A stretch of DNA of 64,000 nucleotides from Gammaproteobacteria bacterium (GCA_026004975.1 BPKE01000002.1:682001-746000); one strand, 5' to 3'; positions 13,453 to 23,256 are shown, counted from the stretch's first letter. Made by a program: numbers and translations. The notes: generated from the sequence alone by a model not told the origin.

Positions 13453-15339
13453 TCACCTCACCGCGTCGAGCAAAGTGGCGAACAGGTCGTCGGCGACGGC
13501 GATGATGCGCGCCGCCGCCTGGTAGGCCTGCTGGAAGCGCAACAGGTCGGCGGCTTCCTCGTCGAGGTTCACGCCGGAGACGGCGTCGCGCTGCTGGCGC
13601 AGTTGCTCGAAGAGGGCGTTCTGCGCGTCGCCGACGTCGCGCGCCTGGGCGGCCTGGCCGCCGACCCGCCCGACCAGGGCGGCGTGGGCCTGCTCGAGGC
13701 TCGCCTGGCCGCCGATGAGCGCGGCGTTGCGCAGCTCGCCCAACCACAGGGCGTTGCGGTTGTCGGCCAGGCCGCCGTCATTGGCCTCGATGCGCAATAC
13801 GTCGCCGGCCACGGGCGCGCCGTCCAGTTGCACGCGCACGCCGTCGACGTCCACGGTCATGCCGGGGGTGTAGGCCACGCCGGCGGCGAGCGTGGTGGCG
13901 TCGCTGACGTTGACCAGGTCGAAGGTGGTCGGCGGATCGTCGAAGCGGATCTCGACGGTGTCGAGCAGGTCCGGGTGGGTTTCGTCGAGCACGGTGACCA
14001 GGGCGGCGGAGGCGTCGCCGAGGTTGCCGCCGTCGGCTTCGGTGCGCACCGGCGCCGCGGCGGCGAGCCGGGCCGGGTCGAAGATGCGCCGTTCCAGGGT
14101 GCCGGCCAGCCCCAGCGTCGGGCGGACGGTGAAGCGGTCGCCGGCCGCCGGCGCCCCGGCGACGGTCACTTCGATGCCGTCCATGGCCAGCGGCACGGGG
14201 CCGCTCACGCTGGCCCCGTCGCTCAGGCGCGTGAGCGTGTAGGCGGCGCCGTCGTAGCGCAGTTCGTAGTCGGACGCGGCCAGCGCGGTGGGGTCGAGCA
14301 AGGTGACGCCGACGGTGGCCCCGCCGCCGTTGCTGGACCAGGGCCAGGCGGCCGGCGGGGCGACGGCGAACAGATCCTGGCCCAGGGCGCCGTCCAGATC
14401 CATGCCGCGGCGGTGCTGGGCGTTGACCGCCTCGGCGAGGTTCACCGCGAGGCGGCCCAGCTCGGCGCGGGCCGGTTCGAGCACCTGACCGCGGAAGTCG
14501 AGCAGGCCGCCGATGCGCCCGCCGCGCAACTGGGCGGTCAGGTCGAGGGTGCCGCCCGGGGTCTGGTAGGCCACCCGCAAGCGTGCGGGATCGGCCGGGT
14601 CGGGGATGGTGGTGAGGCTGCGCGCCTGGCTGCCGGAGACCAGCACCTGGCCGTTGCCGATGAACACGTTGCGGGTGCCGTCGGGCTCGTCGACGACGCT
14701 CACCGCGACCAGGTCGGAGAGCTCCAGCACCACCTGGTCGCGCTGGTCGAGCAGGTCGTTGGGGGCATGCCCGCGACCTTGCGATTGCACGATCGCCTGG
14801 TTGAGCTCGGCGATGCGTTCGGCCAGGCGGTTGACCTCGCCGGTCAGGGACGCCAGGCGCGTGTTCAAGGCTTCGCCCAGTTCGCGCAAGCGCGCGTCCA
14901 GGCCGTTGAAGCGCGCGGTGAGGTTCTCGGCGGCGCCGAGCAAGGTGCTGCGCGCGGCGCTGTCGGCCGGGGCGTTGGCCAGGTCCGCCAGCGCATCGAA
15001 GAACCCGCTCAGGGCGGGGGCGAGCCCGCCGTCGGGATCGGACAGCAACACGTCCACCTGGTCGGCGAGCCGGCCGTATTCCTCCAGGCGCGCGCGCTCG
15101 CCGTTGACGCGCTGCAGTTCGGCGCCGAGGAAGGCGTCGTGCAGCCGCCGCACGTCGGCGACCTGGACGCCGTTGCCGAGGTAACCGAAAGCGAACTCGT
15201 CGGCCGGGCGCGTGACCAGCTCGACACGCTGGCGGGAGTACCCCGGCGTGCTCGCATTGGCGACGTTGTGGGCGGTGGTGGCGAGCTGGCGCTGGAAGGC
15301 GCGCAGCGCGGACACCCCGGTGCCGAACAGATCAGCCAT
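13453..15339 (-). CDS. flgK: Flagellar hook-associated protein 1 FlgK
   Basis: 628 residues. N-terminus LFGTGVSALRAFQRQLATTAHNVANASTPGYSRQRVELV is the standard rod/hook/HAP motif; FLGAELQRVNGE, SGFFDALADLANAP and LNQAIVQSQGRGHAPNDLLDQRDQVVLELSDLVAVSV are FlgK hallmarks; the C-terminus VNLDEEAADLLRFQQAYQAAARIIAVADDLFATLLDAVR is diagnostic. First hook-filament junction protein. Overlaps flgJ by 8 bp. Confidence 0.97.
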   Translation of the reverse strand: MADLFGTGVSALRAFQRQLATTAHNVANASTPGYSRQRVELVTRPADEFAFGYLGNGVQVADVRRLHDAFLGAELQRVNGERARLEEYGRLADQVDVLLSDPDGGLAPALSGFFDALADLANAPADSAARSTLLGAAENLTARFNGLDARLRELGEALNTRLASLTGEVNRLAERIAELNQAIVQSQGRGHAPNDLLDQRDQVVLELSDLVAVSVVDEPDGTRNVFIGNGQVLVSGSQARSLTTIPDPADPARLRVAYQTPGGTLDLTAQLRGGRIGGLLDFRGQVLEPARAELGRLAVNLAEAVNAQHRRGMDLDGALGQDLFAVAPPAAWPWSSNGGGATVGVTLLDPTALAASDYELRYDGAAYTLTRLSDGASVSGPVPLAMDGIEVTVAGAPAAGDRFTVRPTLGLAGTLERRIFDPARLAAAAPVRTEADGGNLGDASAALVTVLDETHPDLLDTVEIRFDDPPTTFDLVNVSDATTLAAGVAYTPGMTVDVDGVRVQLDGAPVAGDVLRIEANDGGLADNRNALWLGELRNAALIGGQASLEQAHAALVGRVGGQAAQARDVGDAQNALFEQLRQQRDAVSGVNLDEEAADLLRFQQAYQAAARIIAVADDLFATLLDAVR

Positions 15340-16219
15340 CGGCCGTGCCTCTCTGGGTGTTCGGTCCGTGAACGGCTTCGTTCATAGCGGCCCGCCGGCC
15401 GATGTCCTTGAGGGCGAGCTCCACCCGCGCCAAGACCCGTTCCAGCTTGGCCGCGTAGTCCGGGTCGGTGGCGTAGCCGGCCGCCTGCAGGCCGCGGAAG
15501 AACGCGGCCGGCTCGGCCGTGTCGAGCAGGCCGGCGTAGCGCGGGCTGCGCCCGAGCAGGGCGACGAAGTCGGCGACCGCCGCGGCCGGATCGGGATAGG
15601 CGCGGAAGGCGTCGCGGCGGCGTCGCCACACGCCCGCTTCGAATTCGAGGGTGTCCCGCCAGACGCGTTCGCCGCGCCAGTCGTGGCCGGCCTTGATGTT
15701 GAACAGGTTGTGGCTGCTGCCGCCCTCGGTCCGCGGCGCCACGTGCCGTCCCCAGCCGGTTTCCAGCGCGGCCACGGCCAGCACCGCCTCGGGCGGCAGG
15801 GGGCGCCCCCGCAGAGCCCGTTCGACGATCGGCCGCAGATTCGCCGTGAAGGCCGCGCCTTCGCCCAGGGAGCGGCGCCCGGCGGGCGGCGCGGCCCGAC
15901 CGACCGCCGCCGATCCGGCATCCGCGCGCCCGGCATCCGCGCGCAGTTGGCGGGCGACGGCCTCGGCGATGCCCAGGCGCTGTTGCCGCGCCCAGTGCAG
16001 GGCGAGTTCCCGATCGAGCATGTCGCCGTACAGGTCCATGGCCGTGTCGTCGAACAAGCCGCTCTTGGGCACGGCGCGGCGCATGGCGGTGAGCATCTGC
16101 TGCAGGAACAGGGCCTCGAAGCGTTCGGCGGCCCGGTCCAATTCGGCGGCGTCGGCCGTGGGCTCGGGCGGGGTCTGCAGAACCGTGGTGAACCAGTCGA
16201 CGGGCGGCGCAGCGAGCAT
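15332..16219 (-). CDS. flgJ: Flagellar rod assembly protein / peptidoglycan hydrolase FlgJ
   Basis: 295 residues, two-domain form. Residues about 25-110 are the rod-scaffold domain (RFEALFLQQMLTAMRRAVPKSGLFDDTAMDLYGDMLDRELA). A low-complexity Ala-rich linker follows, then a glucosaminidase-type hydrolase domain with AALETGWGRHV and HNLFNIKAG. Exported by the flagellar apparatus to cut peptidoglycan for the rod. Start at 16219 (MLAAPPVDWF) leaves 1 bp to the flgI stop; a longer in-frame start would run into flgI. Confidence 0.95.
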   Translation of the reverse strand: MLAAPPVDWFTTVLQTPPEPTADAAELDRAAERFEALFLQQMLTAMRRAVPKSGLFDDTAMDLYGDMLDRELALHWARQQRLGIAEAVARQLRADAGRADAGSAAVGRAAPPAGRRSLGEGAAFTANLRPIVERALRGRPLPPEAVLAVAALETGWGRHVAPRTEGGSSHNLFNIKAGHDWRGERVWRDTLEFEAGVWRRRRDAFRAYPDPAAAVADFVALLGRSPRYAGLLDTAEPAAFFRGLQAAGYATDPDYAAKLERVLARVELALKDIGRRAAMNEAVHGPNTQRGTADG

Positions 16220-16220
16220 T

Positions 16221-17324
16221 TCAGATGACCTCCAGTTGCGCGCGCAGGGCGCCGGCACGCTGCAGCGCCTCCAGGATCGCGACCAGATCGCCGGGGGCCG
16301 CCCCGACCTGGTTCACGGCACGCACGATCTCGTCGAGGGTGACGCCGGGACCGAACACGAACATCCGCCCCTCGGCCTGCTCGACTTCGATGCGGCTGCG
16401 CGGCACGCGCTCGGTCCGCCCGCCGCTGAAGGGCGGCGGCTGGCTGACGCCTTCGCGCTCGGTGATGGTGACGGTCAGGCCGCCGTGGGCCACGGCGGCG
16501 GGACCGACGCGCACATGGGCGCCGATGATCACGGTGCCGGTGCGCGAGTTGACGACCACCTTGGCCGGCGCGTCGGCCGGCTCGACTTCCAGGTTCTCGA
16601 CCGCCGCCAGGAAGGCGACGCGCCGCTCGGGCTCGAGCGGGGCGCGCAGTTGCACGGACACCGCGTCGATCGCCCGCGCCGTCGGGCCGGCGCCGTCGGC
16701 GAAGGCGCGGTTGATGGCCTCGGCCAGCCGCAAGGCGGTGGTGAAATCGGGCCGATGCAGGTTGAGGGTGAGGATGGGGCTGCGGTCGAACAGGGTCGGC
16801 ACGACGCGCTCGACGGTGGCGCCGTTGGGGATGCGCCCGACGCTGGGCACGTTGATGCTCAGGCGCGAACCGTCGCGGCCTTCGACGCCCAGGCCGCCGA
16901 CGACCAGATTGCCCTGGGCGATGGCGTAGACCTGCCCGTCGGCGCCGCGCAGCGGCGTCATCAGCAGGCTGCCGCCGCGCAGGCTCTTGGCGTTGCCGAT
17001 CGAGGAGACGGTCACGTCGATGGTCTGGCCCGGCTTGGCGAACGGCGGCAGCTCGGCGTGCACCGTGACCGCCGCAACGTTCTTCAATTGCGGGTTGGCG
17101 CCGGGGGGCAGGCTGACGCCGTACTGGGCGAGCATGCTCTTGATGCTCTGGATGGTGAAGGCGGTCTGGCTGGTCTGGTCGCCGGTGCCGTCCAGCCCCA
17201 CGACCAGGCCGTAACCGAGCAACTGGTTGATGCGCACGCCCTCGACGGCGGCCAGGTCCTTGACCCGTTCGGCGACGGCCGGCCACGCCGCCAGGCTCAA
17301 CCACAATGCGATCATCCTGCGCAT
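16221..17324 (-). CDS. flgI: Flagellar P-ring protein FlgI
   Basis: 367 residues from MRRMIALW, with a signal peptide ending AWPAVA before [33 protein letters not shown], the invariant FlgI start. [29 protein letters not shown] and the C-terminal [39 protein letters not shown] are also typical. Periplasmic P ring in peptidoglycan. An upstream ATG would add 20 unconserved residues and overlap flgH, so it was not used. Confidence 0.97.
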   Translation of the reverse strand: MRRMIALWLSLAAWPAVAERVKDLAAVEGVRINQLLGYGLVVGLDGTGDQTSQTAFTIQSIKSMLAQYGVSLPPGANPQLKNVAAVTVHAELPPFAKPGQTIDVTVSSIGNAKSLRGGSLLMTPLRGADGQVYAIAQGNLVVGGLGVEGRDGSRLSINVPSVGRIPNGATVERVVPTLFDRSPILTLNLHRPDFTTALRLAEAINRAFADGAGPTARAIDAVSVQLRAPLEPERRVAFLAAVENLEVEPADAPAKVVVNSRTGTVIIGAHVRVGPAAVAHGGLTVTITEREGVSQPPPFSGGRTERVPRSRIEVEQAEGRMFVFGPGVTLDEIVRAVNQVGAAPGDLVAILEALQRAGALRAQLEVI

Positions 17325-17344
17325 GCCCCTGCCCTCCTCTCTCC

Positions 17345-18022
17345 TCAGAACGGCCAGACGAGATTGAAGAAGCGCGTGAACCAACCGGCGCGGTGCGCGC
17401 GCGCCACCAGGCCGTCGCCGCTGTAGGTGATGCTCGCCGCCGCCACCTGCCGCGAGGAGACGGTGTTCGCCGGCGAGATGTCCACCGGCCGCACGATGCC
17501 CTCGATGCGCAGCACTTCGCTGCCCTGATCGAGCGTGACGAGCTTCTCGCCGCGCACGCGCAGATTGCCGTTGGCCAGGACTTCGACCACGGTCACGGTG
17601 ATCGATCCGGACAGGCGGTTGCTCTGCTGGGTGTCGCCTTCGCCCGAGAACTTGAAGCCGGACTCGACGTCGGTGAGCAGGATGTCGCGGCCGTTGTCGG
17701 TCACCCCTTTGCCGAACAGGGTCGGCACCGGCGTGTCGTACTCGGTGTCGCGCCCGGCGCTGGTCTTGGCGGACTTGGCGGCGTTCGTGGCCTCGTCCAG
17801 GAGGATGGTCAAGGTGTCGCCGACCCGCCGCGCCTTGATGTCCTCGAACAGGAAGCGGTGGTTGGCGGGGTGGAAGATCGCGCCGTTGCGCTCGATCTCG
17901 GGCACTTCCGGCGGCGGCACCGGGGCGAAGGCCGGGTCGCGCAGGGCGGGCGCACCGGCGCAGCCGGCGAGCACGGCCAGCGCCGGCAGCAGGATCGAAG
18001 ACAGGTTCGGACCGGGTTTCAT
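17345..18022 (-). CDS. flgH: Flagellar L-ring lipoprotein FlgH
   Basis: 225 residues. The signal peptide ends in the lipobox LAGC, so the protein is lipidated at Cys21. The mature part shows [48 protein letters not shown] and the C-terminal [47 protein letters not shown]...[13 protein letters not shown], both characteristic. Outer-membrane bushing of the rod. The start at 18022 gives the lipoprotein signal; the frame upstream lies inside flgG. Confidence 0.97.
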   Translation of the reverse strand: MKPGPNLSSILLPALAVLAGCAGAPALRDPAFAPVPPPEVPEIERNGAIFHPANHRFLFEDIKARRVGDTLTILLDEATNAAKSAKTSAGRDTEYDTPVPTLFGKGVTDNGRDILLTDVESGFKFSGEGDTQQSNRLSGSITVTVVEVLANGNLRVRGEKLVTLDQGSEVLRIEGIVRPVDISPANTVSSRQVAAASITYSGDGLVARAHRAGWFTRFFNLVWPF

Positions 18023-18039
18023 CGCCGCTCTCCTCGTCT

Positions 18040-18825
18040 TCACAGGTTGTTGGTGACGAATTGCATCATCTGGTCGGCGCTCTCGATGGCGCGTGAATTG
18101 ATCTCGTAGGCGCGCTGGGTCTCGATCATGTCGACCAGTTCTTCGACGACGTTGACGTTGGAGGTCTCCAGCGCCCCCTGCACCAGCGTGCCCAAGCCGT
18201 TCAATCCCGGCGTCCCCGGCAGCGGCGAACCGCTGGAGACGGTTTCCAGGTAGAGGTTCTCGCCGCGCGGCTGCAGGCCCGCGGGGTTGATGAAGTCGAC
18301 CAGTTGCACCGTGCCGATCTGGGTCGGCGCGGTCGCCCCGGCGACCAGCGCCGAGACGGTGCCGTCGGCGCCGATGGTCAGGCTGATGGTGTTGGCCGGC
18401 ACGGTGATGCCCGGTTGCAAGGGATAACCGGCGGCGGTCACCAGTTGCCCCTGGGCGTCGATCTGGAAGGCGCCGTCGCGGGTGTAGGCGCTCGAGCCGT
18501 CCGGCAGCAGGATTTCGAAAAAGCCCCGCCCCTGGATGGCGATGTCCAGCTCGTTGCCGGTTTGCTTGAGATTGCCCTGGCTGTGCAGCTTTTCGGTCGC
18601 GACGGTGCGCACGCCGGTGCCCAGCATCAGCCCCGAAGGCAGCTCGGTGTCCTGCGAGCTGGCGGCGCCCGGCTGGCGCACGGTCTGGTAGAGCAGGTTC
18701 TCGAACACCGCCCGCTCCCGCTTGAAGGCGGTGGTGTTGACGTTGGCCAGGTTGTTGGCGACCACGGCCATGCGCGTCTGCTGCGCGTCCAGGCCGGTTT
18801 TCGCGACCCACAGTGCCGGATTCAT
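18040..18825 (-). CDS. flgG: Flagellar distal rod protein FlgG
   Basis: 261 residues, the standard FlgG length. Starts [47 protein letters not shown] and ends [42 protein letters not shown], the rod-protein N- and C-terminal helices; [14 protein letters not shown] and [22 protein letters not shown] lie between. Preceded by a good Shine-Dalgarno (GGAGGG). Confidence 0.97.
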   Translation of the reverse strand: MNPALWVAKTGLDAQQTRMAVVANNLANVNTTAFKRERAVFENLLYQTVRQPGAASSQDTELPSGLMLGTGVRTVATEKLHSQGNLKQTGNELDIAIQGRGFFEILLPDGSSAYTRDGAFQIDAQGQLVTAAGYPLQPGITVPANTISLTIGADGTVSALVAGATAPTQIGTVQLVDFINPAGLQPRGENLYLETVSSGSPLPGTPGLNGLGTLVQGALETSNVNVVEELVDMIETQRAYEINSRAIESADQMMQFVTNNL

Positions 18826-18851
18826 GACTCGACCCTCCTTTGCTCGCCGTC

Positions 18852-19589
18852 TCAACGCAGGCGCATCAGCGCCGCCGACGCCCGATCCATTTCCTCGGCC
18901 CGCTCGAGCACCTTGACGCCCAGCTCGAACTGGCGCGACAGATCGATCATCGTCACCAGTGCATCCACGGCGTTCACGTTGCTCGACTCGAGCGCCCCGG
19001 ACACCAGGCGCACGCCGGCGTCCGCCGGCTGCACGCCGGCCGGGTGTTCGAGCAGCCCGTCCGGGCGCTTGACCAGCTCGCCGTCGGGCGGCGCGACCAG
19101 CTTGATGCGCGCCACCGCGGCCAGTGTCGCCGCGCCCTGCCCCGCCGGCCGCACCGAGACGGTGCCGTCGGCGCCGATCTCGACGCTTTCGAACGGCGGC
19201 AAGGCGATGGGGCCGCCGTCGCCGAGCACCGCCCACCCTTCCGCGGTGCGCAGCACCCCGGCGGCGTCCACCCGCAGGGCGCCGGCGCGGGTGTAGGCCT
19301 CGCCGCCCTCCGGCGTCTGCACGGCGAGGTAACCGCGGCCGGCGACGGCCACGTCCAGATCCCGGCCGGTGTGCTGGAGACGGCCGGGCGTGGCGTCGAA
19401 ACCCAACCAGCGGCCGTCGCCGACGGCGCGCGCGGCGTAGCCCGCTCCGCGCAGCAGCCAGCCCTGCTGCGCGGCCAGGTCGGCCCGGAAGCCGGTGGTG
19501 TCGAGGTTGGCGAGGTTGTGGTTGTTCACCGCCTGGCGCCACAGCACCGTGCGCGCCCCGTTCATCGCCGTGTAGATCAACCGGTCCAT
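18852..19589 (-). CDS. flgF: Flagellar proximal rod protein FlgF
   Basis: 245 residues from [38 protein letters not shown], the FlgF start. [38 protein letters not shown] and the C-terminal [44 protein letters not shown] follow. Part of the proximal rod. It is 26 bp ahead of flgG. The frame is open far upstream through flgE and flgD only because of GC bias. Confidence 0.96.
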   Translation of the reverse strand: MDRLIYTAMNGARTVLWRQAVNNHNLANLDTTGFRADLAAQQGWLLRGAGYAARAVGDGRWLGFDATPGRLQHTGRDLDVAVAGRGYLAVQTPEGGEAYTRAGALRVDAAGVLRTAEGWAVLGDGGPIALPPFESVEIGADGTVSVRPAGQGAATLAAVARIKLVAPPDGELVKRPDGLLEHPAGVQPADAGVRLVSGALESSNVNAVDALVTMIDLSRQFELGVKVLERAEEMDRASAALMRLR

Positions 19590-19600
19590 CGCCTCGGGCC

Positions 19601-20824
19601 TCAGCGGATGTTGATGATGGTCTGGGTGATGTCGTCCGAGGCGCTGATCACCTGGGCGTTGGCCTGGAAGTTGCGCTGGGCGGTGATCAGCGCGACCAGC
19701 TCGGCGGTGATGTCCACGTTGGATTCCTCCAGCGCGCCGCTTTGCACGGTGCCCAGTTCGCCCGAACCGGGCGTGCCGACCAAGGGCGCACCCGAGTCGA
19801 AGGTCTCCGCCCAGGCCGTGTCGCCCAAGGGTTGCAGACCCTGCGGGTTGGCGAAGGACACCAGTGCCACCTGGCCCAGGGCCAGCGAGCGGCCGTTGCT
19901 GAAGCGGGCGAAGATGACCCCGGTCTTGTCGATGTCGATGTCGCTCAGGCGGCCGGTGGGGCTGCCGTTCTGCGACAGGCTGTTGACGCTGAACGGCGAG
20001 CCGTACTGGGTGAGCGCGGCGTAATCCAGCGTGAGGGTCATGTTCGCCGCGCCGCCGCCGGGGTTGAAGGGCGCCGTGGTGATCTGGGTGACGGACGCGC
20101 CGTTGATCTGGTTCAGGCTGCCGTCGGGGTTGAAGGTGATCACGTCCGGCCCGGCGACCTGGGTGTTGTCCACGAAAAGAAAGCTCTCCCACTGGTTGGT
20201 CGCGTCCAAACGGTAGTACAGGGTTGCCACGTGAGGCGCGCCCAACGAGTCGTAGATGGTGACCGAGGTGGAGTGGTTGTAGGTCGCCGGGTCGGGGCCG
20301 TTCGGGCCGACGGTGAACGCCGGTGGGATCGACTCGGTCGCGTCCAGGTTCGCCGCCAGCGTGACCAGGTCGGTGGCCTGCGGCGGCTGCGCGGCGGTGC
20401 TCAACTGCAGGTCGCCGAGCAGGCCGGTGATGTTGCCGTTGCCGTCGGCGAGATAGCCGGTGAGGCGCTGCCCCTTGGCGTTGACCAGGTAGCCGTTGGC
20501 GTCCACCCCGAACATGCCGGCGCGGGTGTAGTTGATCACGCCGTTGTCGTTGATGCGGAAGAAGCCGTTTCCGGAAATGGCGAGGTCGAGGTTGTTCTCG
20601 GTGAACTTCAAGTCGCCCTGGGTGAACAATTGGCGCACCGCGGTCACCTGCACGCCCTGGCCGACGTTGGAGCCGATGCCGAGGTTGGTCGCGGCGAAGA
20701 TGTCGGCGAACTCGGCGCGCGATTCCTTGAAACCGGTGGTGGCCGAGTTGGCGATGTTGTTGGCGATCACGTCCAGATCGACGGACGCCGCGCTCAAACC
20801 GGTCAATGCGATGTCGAAAGCCAT
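19601..20824 (-). CDS. flgE: Flagellar hook protein FlgE
   Basis: 407 residues. Starts [43 protein letters not shown]; has [47 protein letters not shown]; ends [41 protein letters not shown]. Polymerises into the hook. A strong AGGAGGT ribosome binding site precedes it, in keeping with the about 120 copies needed per flagellum. Confidence 0.98.
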   Translation of the reverse strand: MAFDIALTGLSAASVDLDVIANNIANSATTGFKESRAEFADIFAATNLGIGSNVGQGVQVTAVRQLFTQGDLKFTENNLDLAISGNGFFRINDNGVINYTRAGMFGVDANGYLVNAKGQRLTGYLADGNGNITGLLGDLQLSTAAQPPQATDLVTLAANLDATESIPPAFTVGPNGPDPATYNHSTSVTIYDSLGAPHVATLYYRLDATNQWESFLFVDNTQVAGPDVITFNPDGSLNQINGASVTQITTAPFNPGGGAANMTLTLDYAALTQYGSPFSVNSLSQNGSPTGRLSDIDIDKTGVIFARFSNGRSLALGQVALVSFANPQGLQPLGDTAWAETFDSGAPLVGTPGSGELGTVQSGALEESNVDITAELVALITAQRNFQANAQVISASDDITQTIINIR

Positions 20825-20854
20825 TTTTCCACCTCCTTGCCCGAACGGGAAAAC

Positions 20855-21535
20855 TCAACGCACGCCGCGGATCTCGCCGAGCCGCACGCGGCGGCCGTCG
20901 GCCAATTCCAGCTCGATCCGATCGACGCCGCCGCCGAAGGCGACGCTGGTCACGGGGATCTCGACGTAGCTGTCGAGCGCCGTGCGGCGGCCGTCGACGA
21001 GCGCCTCGGCGACCAGGCGGTAGCGGCCGGCCGGCAGCACGCCACCGTCGGCGCCGCGCCCGTCCCAGGTGAACGTGAATTCGCCGGCCGACTGCGGACC
21101 GAGCTCGTAGCGGTTCACCAGCGCGCCGGCCTCGTCGAGGATCCGCACGCTCAGCGACGCAGTGCTCTGCGGCAACGCGATCACGCCCTTGCCGGGGCGG
21201 CCCGGTTCGTGCAGCAGCGTGTCGCCTTCGACCAGCACGTTGCGGTCGAGCAAGGCGGCGGCCTGCAACACCTGGGCGCCGCCGGTCTGGGTGCTGAAGC
21301 GGTCGAAAGCGGCGCGCAGCCCCTCGATGCCCGAGACGGTGCCAAATTGGGCGAGCTGGGCGATGAACTCGCCGCCGGGCTGCGGCTGGAAGGGATCCTG
21401 GTTGCGGATCTGGGCCAGCATCAAGGTCAAGAAGTCCTGCACGCCGAGATCCTCGGCGCCGCGCCCGCGGGCCGAGTCCAGGGCCGTGTTGCGGTTCAGG
21501 CCGAGTCGATCGAGCACGGCGGTGTCGATGCTCAT
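20855..21535 (-). CDS. flgD: Flagellar hook-cap scaffold FlgD
   Basis: 226 residues. The N-terminal LGVQDFLTLMLAQIRNQDPFQPQPGGEFIAQLAQFGTVSGIEGL is the FlgD signature (the pattern QDFLxLLxxQLxNQDPxxP...QLAQFS). Then a FlgD Ig-like region with AGEFTFTWDGRGADGGVLPAGRYRL. Caps the growing hook. Between flgC and flgE in the expected order. Confidence 0.96.
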   Translation of the reverse strand: MSIDTAVLDRLGLNRNTALDSARGRGAEDLGVQDFLTLMLAQIRNQDPFQPQPGGEFIAQLAQFGTVSGIEGLRAAFDRFSTQTGGAQVLQAAALLDRNVLVEGDTLLHEPGRPGKGVIALPQSTASLSVRILDEAGALVNRYELGPQSAGEFTFTWDGRGADGGVLPAGRYRLVAEALVDGRRTALDSYVEIPVTSVAFGGGVDRIELELADGRRVRLGEIRGVR

Positions 21536-21552
21536 GGCACGTCTCCTCCGTT

Positions 21553-21963
21553 TCAGTTCTCACCCAGCCGCAAAGTGGCGAGCATCAAGTCCTTGGCGGT
21601 GTCGAGCAATTCCACGCCGCCCTGGTAACTGCGCGAGGCCGACAAGAGGTCGGTCATTTCTTCGACGATGTTGACGTTCGACTCGTAGACGTAACCCTCG
21701 GCGTCGGCCAGCGGGTGATCGGGGCGGTAACGGCGCGGCGGCTCGGCGGTGCTTTCGACGATGCCGGCCACCCGCACCGCGGCGACACCGCCGAGCGCGC
21801 GGTCGTAGACCGCCTGGAAAACCGGGTGGCGGGCGCGGTAGGCGGTCTCGGCCGAGCCCGCCTCCACGCCGGCGTTGGCCAGATTGCTGGCGACGGTGTT
21901 CATGCGCACGGTTTGCGCGACCAGACCGCTGCCGGCGATGGCGAAGACGTTCATCAAGCCCAT
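21553..21963 (-). CDS. flgC: Flagellar proximal rod protein FlgC
   Basis: 136 residues from ATG 21963 (MGLMNVFAIAGSGLVAQTVRMNTVASNLANAGV), with the C-terminal YESNVNIVEEMTDLLSASRSYQGGVELLDTAKDLMLATLRLGE. The start was chosen because GGGGAG lies 6 nt upstream; the next Met (21954) is also possible. It begins 1 bp past the flgB stop. Confidence 0.95.
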   Translation of the reverse strand: MGLMNVFAIAGSGLVAQTVRMNTVASNLANAGVEAGSAETAYRARHPVFQAVYDRALGGVAAVRVAGIVESTAEPPRRYRPDHPLADAEGYVYESNVNIVEEMTDLLSASRSYQGGVELLDTAKDLMLATLRLGEN

Positions 21964-21964
21964 G

Positions 21965-22345
21965 TCACTCTCCCCGCAAAGCACGGACCAGGCCGCTGAA
22001 CTTGCGCCCGAGGAAATCCAGCGTCATCTGGTAGCGCAGCGCGTTCTCGGCGAACAGCGCGTGCTCGACCTGGGTTTCCACCGTGTTGCCATCCAGGGAC
22101 GGATGCAACGGCAGCCGGTAACGCGACGGCGCGGAGCGCTCCGCCGGCCCCAGGTGATCGGGATGACTGCGCGCCGGAGTCAATCCGGTGGCGCGGCCGG
22201 CGAGCACGGCGGCGAAATCGATGTCGCGCGCTTTGTAGTGCGGCGTGTCGGCATTGGCGAGGTTGGCCGCGATCAACTCGGCGCGACGCTCCCACAACAA
22301 CAAGGCCTGCGCGTGGATGCCCAAGTGACGGTCCAGTGCGTTCAT
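21965..22345 (-). CDS. flgB: Flagellar proximal rod protein FlgB
   Basis: 126 residues: MNALDRHLGIHAQALLLWERRAELIAANLANADTPHYKARDIDF, a clear FlgB N-terminus, ending NTVETQVEHALFAENALRYQMTLDFLGRKFSGLVRALRGE. First gene of the 11-gene flgBCDEFGHIJKL operon (22345 down to 12244). GAGGAA ribosome binding site; a sigma54 promoter lies 35 bp upstream. Confidence 0.96.
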   Translation of the reverse strand: MNALDRHLGIHAQALLLWERRAELIAANLANADTPHYKARDIDFAAVLAGRATGLTPARSHPDHLGPAERSAPSRYRLPLHPSLDGNTVETQVEHALFAENALRYQMTLDFLGRKFSGLVRALRGE

Positions 22346-22379
22346 CGCGTGTTCCTCGAACGGACTCGCAGCGTGTCGA

Positions 22380-22394
22380 GCAAGGGCCGTGCCA
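22380..22394 (-). promoter_or_regulatory. Sigma54 promoter of flgBCDEFGHIJKL
   Basis: The minus strand reads TGGCACG, a 4-bp spacer and TTGC, an exact -24/-12 match (GG at 22392-22393, GC at 22380-22381, correct 10-bp separation). Transcription should begin near 22368, giving a leader of about 23 nt. Confidence 0.9.
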
Positions 22395-22434
22395 GCGCCG
22401 AAACGCCGCTTCGATGCGCACGCCGGCCGGCGGC

Positions 22435-22496
22435 GGCGGCAAAACCTTGCCGCCCGGGCGGCAAACCGTGCCGCCTTTGCCGCCGCCCTTGCCGCC
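22435..22496. repeat. Cluster of six TTGCCGCC half-sites between divergent sigma54 promoters
   Basis: Six copies of TTGCCGCC or its complement GGCGGCAA occur in 62 bp: 22435-22442 (complement), 22447-22454, 22457-22464 (complement), 22468-22475 (one mismatch), 22477-22484 and 22489-22496. The first two form an 8-bp inverted repeat with a 4-bp gap, and the next pair is arranged similarly. The cluster sits roughly 75-100 bp upstream of both predicted start sites, where enhancer-binding activators of sigma54 usually bind. Binding by the FleQ-like protein is inferred, not shown. Confidence 0.6.
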
Positions 22497-22514
22497 GCCG
22501 GCGGCGGCGCGGGG

Positions 22515-22530
22515 CTGGCACGCCCCTTGC
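22515..22530 (+). promoter_or_regulatory. Sigma54 promoter of flgA
   Basis: CTGGCACG, then CCCC, then TTGC: an exact match to the -24/-12 consensus, 40 bp before the flgA start. It is the mirror image of the flgB promoter 120 bp away. Confidence 0.9.
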
Positions 22531-22569
22531 CTCGTCACGGGGGGGTCGTTCGCAACGAGGAGTCGATCC

Positions 22570-23256
22570 ATGCGCTCTGCCTGGCTCGCCCTTTGGCTCG
22601 CGCCGCTGTGTGCGGCGGCCGCCGCGGATCTGGAAAACCCGTCGCGCATCGAGGCGGCGGCGCGCGCCGCGCTGCTCGCCGACGAGAACGGAGACGAGCG
22701 CGGCACGGTGTCGCTGCGGGTCGATCTCGATCGGCGCTTGCGCCTGCCCCGCTGCCGCCAGGCGCCGGTCGCCGCGCCACCGCCGGCGGCCCGCGCCTAC
22801 GGCCCGAGCGCCGTCGCCGTGAGCTGCCCGGACCCGCAATGGCGGATCTACGTGCCGGTGCGGCTGCACCGGCGGGTTGCCGTGGTCGTCAGCGCCCGCC
22901 CGTTGCAACGGGACCAGGCCCTGACCGCCGCCGACCTGAGGCTGGAGGCGCGCGATCTCAACCGCCTCGGGGGCGGTTATTTCGACTCGGTCGAGGCGCT
23001 CGTCGGCCTGCGCCTGCGCCGCCACCTCGCCGCCGGGCAGGTGATCACACCGGGGCTGGTGGAGCGTCCGCGCTGGGTCGAAAGCGGCCGGCGGGTGACC
23101 CTGGTCTGGCAGGACGGACGCATCGCGGTGCACGCCGAAGGCACGGCCCTGCAGGGCGGCGGCGCCGGCGACCGCGTGCGCGTGCGCAACCTGCGCAGCG
23201 GCCGCATCGTCGAAGGTCGCGTGACCGGCCCGGACCGGGTCGCGGTGGGGCCCTGA
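22570..23256 (+). CDS. flgA: Flagellar P-ring assembly chaperone FlgA
   Basis: 228 residues from ATG 22570 with GAGGAG 7 nt upstream. Signal peptide MRSAWLALWLAPLCAAAAA, then the SAF-type domain: RPLQRDQALTAADLRLEARDLNRLGGGYFDSVEALVGLRLRRHLAAGQVITPGLVERP and the C-terminal GRRVTLVWQDGRIAVHAEGTALQGGGAGDRVRVRNLRSGRIVEGRVTGPDRVAVG. Periplasmic chaperone for FlgI. Divergent from flgB and driven by its own sigma54 promoter. Confidence 0.96.
   Translation: MRSAWLALWLAPLCAAAAADLENPSRIEAAARAALLADENGDERGTVSLRVDLDRRLRLPRCRQAPVAAPPPAARAYGPSAVAVSCPDPQWRIYVPVRLHRRVAVVVSARPLQRDQALTAADLRLEARDLNRLGGGYFDSVEALVGLRLRRHLAAGQVITPGLVERPRWVESGRRVTLVWQDGRIAVHAEGTALQGGGAGDRVRVRNLRSGRIVEGRVTGPDRVAVGP

Noticed and set aside
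12253-15387. A plus-strand frame of more than 1000 codons opposite flgL and flgK
   Set aside because: Antisense shadow of two well-matched flagellar genes, produced by the scarcity of stop codons at this GC content.
18852-21563. An apparent 900-residue protein containing FlgF at its end
   Set aside because: The N-terminal two thirds lie in the wrong frame of flgE and flgD. FlgF starts at 19589 with a normal N-terminus.
22427-22510. CRISPR-like or simple CGG trinucleotide repeat in the flgA-flgB gap
   Set aside because: Unit spacing is irregular and units occur in both orientations around fixed gaps, unlike CRISPR. Part of the flanking sequence is CGG slippage-like, but the AA/TT-bearing 8-mers are not explained by a simple triplet repeat, so it was kept as an operator candidate.
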